Shown here: in pieces, positions 5,573 to 12,263 of the stretch
Layout of the letters: the number at the start of each line of letters is the position of its first letter
How positions within the stretch are numbered: the first letter of the stretch is position 1
Source: an uncultured Fimbriimonadales bacterium
Lineage (GTDB): Bacteria > Armatimonadota > Fimbriimonadia > Fimbriimonadales > GBS-DC
Length of the DNA: 12,570 nucleotides
Reading direction: 5' to 3'
Assembly (NCBI GenBank): GCA_937925775.1
Contig: CALAMM010000056.1
Location: forward strand, 1 to 12,570
Translations under genes and position numbers: made by a program
The notes under the pieces: model-generated
Database searches by the model: none
Seen by the model: the letters and a program-made list of their open reading frames with translations, nothing else
Told to the model about the DNA's origin: nothing

Positions 5573-8500
5573 GGCACAATGCGCGAGACGCCCCCCGTCA
5601 TCGACACGCCCAGCCACTGCCGCGCCACAGCCGTCGTAATCGGGTTGTGCGTGACGATGAGGATTTGCGACGATTCTGCCATCTGCTGGAGGTAGTCAGC
5701 GAAGCGTTGCACATTGCGTCCGTCCAGCGCGGCATCCACCTCATCCAGCACCATCAGCGGGCTGGGCTTAACGGTGCTGAAGGCGAACAGCAGGGCGATG
5801 GCGGTCAGTGCGCGCTCGCCGCCAGAGAGGAGCTCCAACCGTTGGCGGCGCTTGCCAGGCGGTTGCGCCTCCACTATCACGCCAGCCGAGAGCGGGTCGC
5901 GCTCATCGGTTAGTCTCAGTTCTGCCTGACCGCCTTCAAAGAGCTGCTGAAACCGCTGCTGGAACGCTGTGCGCACTGCCTCGAAGGTTTTCAAGAACTG
6001 CTCGCGGGCGTGGGCGTCGATTTCGCGCAGTTGCTGCTCCAGCCGTGCGCAGGTCTGCTCAAGGTCGGCGCGTTGGTGTTCGAGTCGCTGATACCGTTCG
6101 CTGAGTCGGGCATATTCGTCGGCGGCGGCGAGGTTGACCTCGCCCAGTTCCGCGAGCGCGCGGCGTAGGCGTTCGAGTTCGGCACGAGCGACAGGCGGTT
6201 TGTCGGGCAGCGGTGCGTCCTCGTCTGGCAGTGGCGTGTCGGGGGCAAGGCGCGCCCAGCGTTCCTGCAGCTCGGCAAGTTTGACCTCGCCCCGTGCCCG
6301 CTGTAAGTCGAGCGTCCGCTCGCGCTCGGCGAGCTGGCTGAGCGTGTTGCGCAGGGCGCGGATGCGGTCGTTCACAGCGAAGCTTTGCTCCAGCAGGCGT
6401 TGGCGCTCGGCACGGCGCATGTCCAGCGCCGTCTGAGCATGTTGGATCTGGAGGCGGATGCGCTCCAGCTCGGCTTGCGCGGCGGTGCGCTGGGCACTGA
6501 GGTGCGTTCGCTCCTGCGCCAACGCTTGCAACCGCGATAGAAGGCTTTGGTGGCGTTCTTGAAGCTGGTTGAAGGCGCGCTGCTCCGCGTCCAGCTGGCG
6601 ACGGAGCTCGACTTTGCGCGCCTCGATTTGTTGCAGTTGGGCGCGCTGCTGGGCAAGGGCGCGTGTGTGCGCCTCGTAAACGCGCTGCAGGTGTTCGCGC
6701 TCGGCTTCCAGCGCCGCGAGGTCGGCTCCAGGCAACGCCCTGAGTTGGGACTCCAGTTGGTGCAGCTGTGCCTGCATTTGGTGGTACAGCGCCTCGTGGT
6801 GTTGAATTTCGCGTAAGTGCTGTTTGAGTTCGCTTTCGACGCGCAGGCGTTGCTGGGCGGTTTCGCGGAGCTGACGGCGTAGGGCTTCCAGCTTGCGTTG
6901 ACGCTCGAAATGCTGCGTGCGATGCCGCTCCAGCGCGGTTTCGGATTCCTGCAGGTGGGTTTCGGCGGTCAGGAGTTCGGCGCGGGCGCGCTCCAGCTCG
7001 GCTTTCAACTGGAGCAGGCTGGTGCGTTCGTTGGCGGACGCGCCTCCGGTGATTGCACCGCTAAGCTGGACGACCGCGCCGTCCAGAGTCGCAATTCGCG
7101 AGAAGTTCCCTTCCCTCGCGGTTCGCCCTTGAGAAGCCCGCCGTAGTGCCCGCACCCATCGCGTTGCCGTCTCCAGTGTGTCGACGATGAGCACGCGCCC
7201 TAACAGGTGGCGGACGGCAGGCTCAAAGCGCGGGTCGTACGCCACGAGGTCGGCAGCGACGCCGATGACGCCCTCTTCGGGGGCGAGGAGATTCTCGTGC
7301 GGGCTGCGGGGTGCCATCAAATCTAACGGCAGGAAGGTGAGCCTGCCAGCGCGATGGTGCTGGAGCCATGCCACGGCGGCGCGGGCTTCGGCTTCGGTGG
7401 GGGTGATAATATCGTTCACGGCACCGCCCAGCGCGGCGCTGAGAGCGGCTTGATACGGTTCGGGCACGGTCAGCGCCGCGCCGACAGGCACGAATTCGCC
7501 CTGCAGTTCACCTTTACGCACGGCTTGCAGCAGAGCGCGCACGGCGGGGCTTGCCCCCTCCCCTGCCTGCAGGCTCGATTCGAGGGCGCGGACACGCGCA
7601 CGGAGCGCCTCGACCGTGCGGGTGTGCGTCTGGGTTGCGCGTGTGAGGTGTTGCAGTTCGCGCTCGCTTTGCGCCTGCTCCGCCTCCAGCGCATCGGCTT
7701 GCGTCTGCAGTGCGGTTTCCTGTTCCTGCAAGGTCTGATGCTCGGTCTGCAGGCTTTCGGCTTCCTGGCGCAGGGATTGCAAACGGGCTTGTGTCGCTGC
7801 CGAGTCGGCACGCAAGCGTTCATACTGCTGCTGCGCTTGGGTGCGCTCCACTTGCTGGCGCAGCGCGGTCTGAAAGGCGGTTTCCAGCTGGCGGCGTTGC
7901 GACTCCAGCTGTTGCGCGTGCTGTTCCTGTTGTTGCACGAGGGGGCGAAGCGACTGCGCTTGGGCTTCTGCCGCCTGCAGTTCGGCTTGGAGTTCGGCGA
8001 TTCGCGTGTCGCGTTCCACTTGCTGGGCTTGCAGGCGGTCGGCTTCCTCTTGGAGGGTTTGGGCGAGTTCCTGCAGGGCGCGCTCGCGTTCGTCGAGGCG
8101 GTTCTGCTCGCCGAGCGTGCGCTCTTCTGCGGTCAACTGGCTCTGCAGCAGGGCGCGCAGCGTGTCCATTTCGCTCTCCAGCTGCGCAATCACCTGCCCA
8201 TAGGTTTCCGCCTGCGCTTCCTGTTCGGCGATTTCCAGTTCGGTGCGCACAATCTGCTCGCGCAGGGCGTCGTGTTCGGTCTGGGCTTGGTGCATGCGTT
8301 GGCGCAGGGCGCGGTATTCGTACTGCAGGGCTTCGCGTTCCAGCGCGGTGAGTTGGCGTTGGAGTTCGCGGTAGACGAGGGCGCGTTCTGCTTCGAGGCG
8401 CATCGGCTCGCGTTGGCGTTCCAGCTCGCGCATCACATCGTCCACGCGCGTTAGGTGGAGCCTTGCCGATTCGAGGTCGCGCAGGGCGTCCTTGCGTCGC

Positions 8501-9021
8501 GTGCGGTACAACGCCACCCCAGCAACCTCCTCCAGCCAGCGGCGTCGCTCCTCGGGCGGGGCGTTCAGCAACGCCTCGATATCGCCTTGCCCTACAATCG
8601 CGTAGCCCCCGCGTCCAAGCCCTGTGCCTGAAAACAGGTCGGCAAGGTCGCGCAATCGCGCAGGCGTGCGATTAATCCAGCACTCCCACTCGCCCGAACG
8701 GTACAGTCGGCGTGTAATCTGCACCTCGTCGGCATCGAGGGGGAGCCAGCGCGATTCGTTGTTGAACCAGAGCGAGACTTCTGCCATCCCCAGCGGCTTT
8801 TGCGCTGCCGCGCCGCTGAACAGCACTTCGGTGGGGGTCTGCGCTCGCAGGAGGCGCACATTCGCCTCGCCTAATGCCCACACCAGCGCGTCCACAAGGT
8901 TGCTCTTGCCGCACCCGTTGGGGCCCACGATCGCCGTCAGGCTCGGAGCGAGTTCGATCTCCACACGCTGCGCGAAGGTCTTGAACCCGTGCAATCGGAT
9001 GCGCGTGAGGGCAAGGTTCAT
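5479..9021 (-). CDS. smc: Chromosome segregation ATPase SMC
   Basis: This 1180-residue SMC protein forms the ring-shaped condensin that loads at and organises the chromosome. The N-terminal head has LHGFKTF and Walker A GPNGCGKS (33-40). Two long coiled-coil arms rich in Gln, Glu, Arg and Ala (about 165-490 and 660-1010) flank a hinge domain at about 500-650 (GEFVPVGAALTVP through VVQLSGAITGGAS). The C-terminal head has the signature LSGGERALTAIALLFAF from residue 1065, Walker B PLMVLDEVDAALDG (D1093, E1094) and a VTHN switch. The ATG at 9021 is preferred to a GTG at 9030 because AAGGAG lies 8 nt before the ATG, while the GTG overlaps that SD. The last 30 residues extend past the usual SMC end and are encoded antisense to the PAP2 gene. 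smc follows nuoM on the same strand after 85 nt. Its partners scpA and scpB are not here. Confidence 0.97.
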   Translation of the reverse strand: MNLALTRIRLHGFKTFAQRVEIELAPSLTAIVGPNGCGKSNLVDALVWALGEANVRLLRAQTPTEVLFSGAAAQKPLGMAEVSLWFNNESRWLPLDADEVQITRRLYRSGEWECWINRTPARLRDLADLFSGTGLGRGGYAIVGQGDIEALLNAPPEERRRWLEEVAGVALYRTRRKDALRDLESARLHLTRVDDVMRELERQREPMRLEAERALVYRELQRQLTALEREALQYEYRALRQRMHQAQTEHDALREQIVRTELEIAEQEAQAETYGQVIAQLESEMDTLRALLQSQLTAEERTLGEQNRLDERERALQELAQTLQEEADRLQAQQVERDTRIAELQAELQAAEAQAQSLRPLVQQQEQHAQQLESQRRQLETAFQTALRQQVERTQAQQQYERLRADSAATQARLQSLRQEAESLQTEHQTLQEQETALQTQADALEAEQAQSERELQHLTRATQTHTRTVEALRARVRALESSLQAGEGASPAVRALLQAVRKGELQGEFVPVGAALTVPEPYQAALSAALGGAVNDIITPTEAEARAAVAWLQHHRAGRLTFLPLDLMAPRSPHENLLAPEEGVIGVAADLVAYDPRFEPAVRHLLGRVLIVDTLETATRWVRALRRASQGRTAREGNFSRIATLDGAVVQLSGAITGGASANERTSLLQLKAELERARAELLTAETHLQESETALERHRTQHFERQRKLEALRRQLRETAQQRLRVESELKQHLREIQHHEALYHQMQAQLHQLESQLRALPGADLAALEAEREHLQRVYEAHTRALAQQRAQLQQIEARKVELRRQLDAEQRAFNQLQERHQSLLSRLQALAQERTHLSAQRTAAQAELERIRLQIQHAQTALDMRRAERQRLLEQSFAVNDRIRALRNTLSQLAERERTLDLQRARGEVKLAELQERWARLAPDTPLPDEDAPLPDKPPVARAELERLRRALAELGEVNLAAADEYARLSERYQRLEHQRADLEQTCARLEQQLREIDAHAREQFLKTFEAVRTAFQQRFQQLFEGGQAELRLTDERDPLSAGVIVEAQPPGKRRQRLELLSGGERALTAIALLFAFSTVKPSPLMVLDEVDAALDGRNVQRFADYLQQMAESSQILIVTHNPITTAVARQWLGVSMTGGVSRIVPYTPPESLREAGSLERRRAVIQFANETVPQP
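5540..5566. repeat. GNRA-capped hairpin inside the PAP2/smc overlap
   Basis: CCCGAA (5547-5552) and TTCGGG (5557-5562) form a perfect 6-bp stem closed by GCGA, a GNRA tetraloop in the plus-strand RNA. It continues with CCCG (5540-5543) against CGGG (5563-5566) after a 3-nt bulge. It lies just before the PAP2 stop codon and about 60 nt before the smc stop on the other strand. It could help end or stabilise one of the convergent transcripts, but no U-tract follows. Confidence 0.45.
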
Positions 9022-9029
9022 CGGGCGCA

Positions 9030-9035
9030 CTCCTT
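9030..9035 (-). promoter_or_regulatory. Shine-Dalgarno site that sets the smc start
   Basis: AAGGAG on the minus strand ends 8 nt before the ATG at 9021. It overlaps the alternative GTG at 9030, which makes the GTG unlikely. No (A/G)GGTAnAmT promoter is visible in the 85 nt between nuoM and smc, so smc may be transcribed from the nuoM promoter. Confidence 0.65.
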
Positions 9036-9106
9036 ACGCCAGCGAATTCGTGCCATCCGTTCCACGAGGGCAGAAGGTTCGACACCCAGTGGGCGATTCC
9101 TGTCGT

Positions 9107-10660
9107 TCAGCGTCTCGCCTGCACTGACGCTTCGGGCGTCCACACAGTATCGCGCGTGGGCGTCTGGGCATAGGGCTTCACCCACTCCAGCGCGGCGCGC
9201 TCCATCGTCTGCGTGAGGCTGATGGGACGGACGCCGATCCAGAAAATCAGCGCGATGAGGGGCAGCACCAGCGCGAGCTCCGCAGGACGCAAATCGGGCA
9301 GCTCACGCCAACGCGCAGGCGTGGGACCGTAGAACACCCGCTGGAACATCCACAGCATATAGACCGCTGCCAGAATCGTGCCCGACACGCCCAGCACGAC
9401 CCATCCGACAGGATACGCGCCTGCGTGCGCCGACCTATACGCGCCCAGCAAGCACAAGAACTCGCCCACGAACCCGTTCGTGCCCGGCAGCGCCACCGAC
9501 GCCAGCACGACAATCAAGAACAACGCAGAGAACACAGGCAGCTGCGCCTTTAGCCCGCCGAGCTCGCCAATCTGTAGCGTGCGCGTGCGCGCCTCCAGCA
9601 TCCCCAGCAACAGAAACAGCGCACCCATCGTCACCCCGTGATTAACCTGCTGGAGCGCGCCCCCCACGAACCCCTCAGGCGTGAGCGAGAACAGCCCCAT
9701 CACGATAAACCCCGCGTGGCTCACAACCGCGTAGAGCGCGACACGCTTGATGTCGCTCTGCATCGCGGCGACAATCGCCGCGTACACTATCGCCACCGCC
9801 GCCATGCCGATCATCACGGGTGCAAACGAAACCGCCGCGTCTGGGAACAGCGGGATCGCGTACCGCATAAAGCCGTACGCGCCCGTCTTGAGGAACACCA
9901 CAATCAGGGGAATCGGCGCCGCGCCCATCGCTTGGGGCCACCAAGTATGGAACGGAACCAGCGGCAACTTCACCGCAAATGCCAGCGCGAAACCGAGAAA
10001 GAGCCAAGCCTCCAAATTGCCCGGCAAGCCGCGCTCCCACACGAACGCCTGCAAGCGCGGCAACTCGAAAGTAAGCTGATTGAACGCCTTCTGATACTCA
10101 AACGCCAACACGAGGGACGCCACCAGCATAAACAGCGAACCGAAGAAGGTGTAGAGGAAGAACTTCAACGCCGACGCGGCGCGGTCCCGCCCACCCCACA
10201 GGCTAATCAGAAAGTACGAGGGCACCAGCGTCAACTCAAAAAACACATAAAACAAAATCACATCCAGCGCCATGAACACGCCCAACAAGGCACTCTCCAA
10301 CACAAGGAGCCAGATGAGGAACTCACGGATACGCTCCTGCACATTGAACGCGAGTGCAACCGCGAACACACCCAGCAGCGCGGTCAACCCCACCAGCCAC
10401 AAACTGACCCCATCGATGCCCAGAAAGTAGCTCACGCCATAGTCGGGCAACCACGCGAACCGCTCCACAAACTGATAGCCCGATATGTTCGGGTCAAAGC
10501 CCAGAAACAGCACGCCCGCCATACCCAGCGTAATCAGGGTGATCGTGAGCGCCACAGCACGGGCAACCAAATCCTGACCCTTCGGCACCAATATCAACAA
10601 GAACGCCCCTATCAGAGGCGTCCAGAGCGTCCAGCTCAATGCCAGCGTCGTCCACTCCAT
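9107..10660 (-). CDS. nuoM: NADH-quinone oxidoreductase subunit M
   Basis: This 517-residue, highly hydrophobic protein has about 14 predicted helices and is an antiporter-like proton-pumping subunit of complex I. By alignment to E. coli NuoM, E142 in FYVFFELTLVPSYFLI corresponds to E144, K231 in AFAVKLPLVPFHTWWP to K234, and K258 in VFLKTGAYGFMRY to K265; these are key charged residues of the proton channel. QSDIKRVALYAVVSHAGF, QVNHGVTMGALF and LPGTNGFVGEF also match the family. K231 and K258 are 27 apart instead of 31, because the usual APTAGSV-type loop is reduced to AAPIPLI, a 4-residue loss. No other nuo gene is in the window and smc follows, so this copy lies outside a nuo operon. Its ATG at 10660 is 9 nt after a TAGAAT box with no usable SD. 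Confidence 0.93.
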   Translation of the reverse strand: MEWTTLALSWTLWTPLIGAFLLILVPKGQDLVARAVALTITLITLGMAGVLFLGFDPNISGYQFVERFAWLPDYGVSYFLGIDGVSLWLVGLTALLGVFAVALAFNVQERIREFLIWLLVLESALLGVFMALDVILFYVFFELTLVPSYFLISLWGGRDRAASALKFFLYTFFGSLFMLVASLVLAFEYQKAFNQLTFELPRLQAFVWERGLPGNLEAWLFLGFALAFAVKLPLVPFHTWWPQAMGAAPIPLIVVFLKTGAYGFMRYAIPLFPDAAVSFAPVMIGMAAVAIVYAAIVAAMQSDIKRVALYAVVSHAGFIVMGLFSLTPEGFVGGALQQVNHGVTMGALFLLLGMLEARTRTLQIGELGGLKAQLPVFSALFLIVVLASVALPGTNGFVGEFLCLLGAYRSAHAGAYPVGWVVLGVSGTILAAVYMLWMFQRVFYGPTPARWRELPDLRPAELALVLPLIALIFWIGVRPISLTQTMERAALEWVKPYAQTPTRDTVWTPEASVQARR

Positions 10661-10669
10661 GACGCCCCA

Positions 10670-10675
10670 ATTCTA
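10670..10675 (-). promoter_or_regulatory. -10 box for nuoM (leaderless type)
   Basis: TAGAAT in the string CAGGTAGAATT, identical to that before recQ, is followed by exactly 9 nt and the nuoM ATG. The GGGG in between sits 4 nt from the ATG and is a poor SD. The divergent cysM -10 box is 26 bp away, so the two promoters share upstream DNA. Confidence 0.6.
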
Positions 10676-10701
10676 CCTGACGCGAACGCACCTCCGTGGG
10701 G

Positions 10702-10707
10702 TATAAT
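10702..10707 (+). promoter_or_regulatory. -10 box for the cysM operon
   Basis: TATAAT is a perfect -10 hexamer, preceded by GTGGGG like the purM box. Transcription should start near 10714, giving a leader of about 32 nt. A CTGACG resembling a -35 lies at 10677-10682, but 19 bp away, so it is doubtful. A perfect dyad overlaps the 3' end of the hexamer and the predicted start site. Confidence 0.7.
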
Positions 10708-10722
10708 TTAGCCACGCTAAAT
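10706..10722. promoter_or_regulatory. Candidate operator: perfect 7-bp dyad over the cysM start site
   Basis: ATTTAGC (10706-10712) and GCTAAAT (10716-10722) form a perfect inverted repeat around CAC. It covers the last two bases of the -10 hexamer and the predicted +1, a classical position for a repressor that blocks polymerase. In RNA it could instead form a small 5' stem. The half-site loosely recalls DtxR/MntR-type dyads, but I do not assign a regulator. Confidence 0.55.
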
Positions 10723-10745
10723 GACAGGAGGTATCCTAACGCGCT

Positions 10746-11729
10746 ATGAGTTATCCATGCTATATGCGTCTACCGCACGAGTTGCAGCAGGTAACGGAGA
10801 TTGTAGACCTGATTGGCTACACCCCGCTGATTCGCCTGCGGCGCGTGGTGCGGCATCTGCCTGAAAGCGTCGAGATTTACGGAAAAGCGGAGTGGTTCAA
10901 CCCCGGTGGCTCGGTGAAAGACCGTCCTGCGTGGAACATCGTGCGCACGGCTATCGAGCGAGGCGAGCTGCGTGCTGGCAAACGCCTGCTGGACGCCACC
11001 TCAGGCAACACGGGCATCGCGTTCGCGATGATTGGCGCGGCGCTGGGGTTCGGCGTCACGCTCTGCATGCCCGCGAATGTAAGCCAAGAGCGCAAGCGGA
11101 TCCTGAACGCCTACGGGGCGGAGGTCATCTATACCGATCCGCTCGAAAGCTCGGACGGCGCCATTCGCAAGGCGCGCCAACTCTATGCCGAGCATCCTGA
11201 CCGATACTACTACGCGGACCAGTACAATAACCCTGCGAACTGGCAAGCGCACTACGAGACGACAGGCGTCGAAATCTGGCAGCAGACCGAAGGGCGCATC
11301 ACGCACTTCGTGGCGGGACTCGGCACGACGGGCACCTTCGTCGGCGTGGGGCGACGCCTGCGCGAGTATAAGCCTGACATCCAACTCATCTCCCTCCAGC
11401 CCGACTCGCCGTTTCACGGGCTGGAAGGACTGAAGCACCTGGAAACGGCAATCGTACCCGGCATTTACGACCCCACCTTAGCCGATAGGAACCTCGAAAT
11501 CAGCACGGAGGACGCCTACGCGATGGCGCGCCGATTGGCGCGCGAAGAGGGGCTGCTGGTGGGCGTCTCCGCCGCGGCAGCGGTCGTCGGCTCCCTGCGA
11601 GTCGCCGAGCAGATTGTGCAACAAGCGGAGGCAACAGGCAAACCGCCCCACGCCGTCATCGTCACCATCCTGTGCGACAGCGCCGATAAGTACCTCTCCG
11701 AGCGCTTCTGGGACGACGAGCCGCTATGA
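10746..11729 (+). CDS. cysM: PLP-dependent cysteine synthase, CysM type
   Basis: This 327-residue fold-type II PLP enzyme belongs to the cysteine synthase family. The PLP lysine is K58 in NPGGSVKDRPA; the substrate/phosphate loop TSGNTGIA is at 85-92; the PLP phosphate-binding loop GLGTTGT is at 191-197; the C-terminal cofactor serine lies in CDSADKYLSERFW. YNNPANWQAHYETTG and EIWQQTEGRITHFVAGLGTT place it nearer CysM than CysK. K230 aligns by eye with R220 of M. tuberculosis CysM, reported to bind O-phosphoserine, so a phosphorylated acceptor is possible. The start at 10746 is the first in frame (an in-frame TAA is just upstream); AGGAGG is 14 nt away, longer than usual. The stop overlaps the next gene's ATG by 4 nt (ATGA), coupling it to a JAMM peptidase, as in CysO-dependent cysteine synthesis. 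Confidence 0.9.
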   Translation: MSYPCYMRLPHELQQVTEIVDLIGYTPLIRLRRVVRHLPESVEIYGKAEWFNPGGSVKDRPAWNIVRTAIERGELRAGKRLLDATSGNTGIAFAMIGAALGFGVTLCMPANVSQERKRILNAYGAEVIYTDPLESSDGAIRKARQLYAEHPDRYYYADQYNNPANWQAHYETTGVEIWQQTEGRITHFVAGLGTTGTFVGVGRRLREYKPDIQLISLQPDSPFHGLEGLKHLETAIVPGIYDPTLADRNLEISTEDAYAMARRLAREEGLLVGVSAAAAVVGSLRVAEQIVQQAEATGKPPHAVIVTILCDSADKYLSERFWDDEPL

Positions 11730-12148
11730 GGATTATCTTCACGCCTGAAGCCGAGACCGACCTGCGTGCGCACGCCCGCGCCGAGTACCCCCACGAGTGC
11801 TGCGGCGCCCTGCTGGGACTGGAAGAAGGGGATACGCGCATCGTCCAGCAAATTATCCGCCTCGCCAATGAACGCATAAACGACCGAGAACGACGGTTCT
11901 ACCTCAGCCCCCAGCAGGTGTTGATGGCGGAGCGACGCGCACGCGAGCTGGGACTGCTCCTGCTGGGATTTTATCACTCCCATCCCGACCACCCCGCCGT
12001 CCCCTCAGAGTACGACCGAGAGCACGCGCTCCCCTACTATTCCTATCCCATCCTCTCAGTACGGCACGGTGAGCCTGCCGAGCTGCGCTCATGGCGACTC
12101 AAAGAAGACCGCTCAGGGTATGTGGAAGAAACAATACAGAGGCAATAA
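11726..12148 (+). CDS. JAMM/MPN+ (M67) zinc metallopeptidase, Mec-like
   Basis: This 140-residue protein is a single MPN+ domain. The JAMM zinc signature is complete: catalytic E24 in YPHECCGALLG, then H84, H86, S94 and D97 in HSHPDHPAVPSEYD. In M. tuberculosis the homologous enzyme Mec removes cysteine from the C-terminus of the sulfur carrier CysO after CysM has attached it. The direct 4-nt overlap with a CysM-type gene supports that role here. No sulfur carrier gene (CysO/ThiS/MoaD-like, C-terminal Gly-Gly) is in the window. The ATG at 11726 lies inside the cysM stop (ATGA) with no SD, so translation is probably coupled. Other M67 enzymes act on ubiquitin-like or siderophore substrates, so the exact substrate is inferred from context. 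Confidence 0.9.
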   Translation: MRIIFTPEAETDLRAHARAEYPHECCGALLGLEEGDTRIVQQIIRLANERINDRERRFYLSPQQVLMAERRARELGLLLLGFYHSHPDHPAVPSEYDREHALPYYSYPILSVRHGEPAELRSWRLKEDRSGYVEETIQRQ

Positions 12149-12215
12149 GCCCCCTCGCTGGCAGGAACCCGCAGGCACCAACACTCTACGCGCCCTCGAA
12201 GTAAGTAATGACTTA

Positions 12216-12244
12216 GCAGGAAACTTGCCACTGCAGGCGAAATA
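12216..12244 (+). other. Unexplained intergenic segment, possible conserved element
   Basis: The 115-nt gap between the JAMM gene and the restriction-like gene contains GCAGGA, an 11-nt interval with TTGCC, and then GCAGGCGAAATA. A similar GCAGGAACCCGCAGGC lies about 55 nt earlier (12161-12176). A short dyad, TAAGT-aatg-ACTTA (12202-12215), adjoins it. No promoter of the type seen elsewhere in the window is present in this gap. Function is unknown. Confidence 0.25.
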
Positions 12245-12252
12245 GCACTCGC

Positions 12253-12257
12253 GGAGG
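12253..12257 (+). promoter_or_regulatory. Shine-Dalgarno site of the HsdR_N-like gene
   Basis: GGAGG lies 6 nt before the ATG at 12264, an ideal spacing, and supports that start codon. Confidence 0.65.
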
Positions 12258-12263
12258 TCGCTT

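Noticed and set aside
5564..5573. GGGTATAGGG at the end of the PAP2 gene as a further promoter
   Set aside because: The hexamer TATAGG lacks the final T, no plus-strand gene follows, and it lies antisense to smc.
7354..8454. 366-codon open frame on the plus strand inside smc
   Set aside because: It is antisense to the SMC coiled coil, and its Leu/Phe/Gly-rich composition is what the complement of Gln/Glu/Ala-rich codons gives. No SD or domain.
9028..9030. GTG as an alternative smc start
   Set aside because: It overlaps the AAGGAG that is well spaced for the ATG at 9021, where SMC homology begins.
9638..10711. 357-codon open frame on the plus strand antisense to nuoM
   Set aside because: Very rich in Arg, His and Gln, as expected from the complement of hydrophobic codons; no domain, and it would run across both divergent promoters.
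12149..12200. Terminator after the JAMM peptidase gene
   Set aside because: I could not build a convincing stem followed by a U-tract; GCAGG repeats here are direct rather than inverted.
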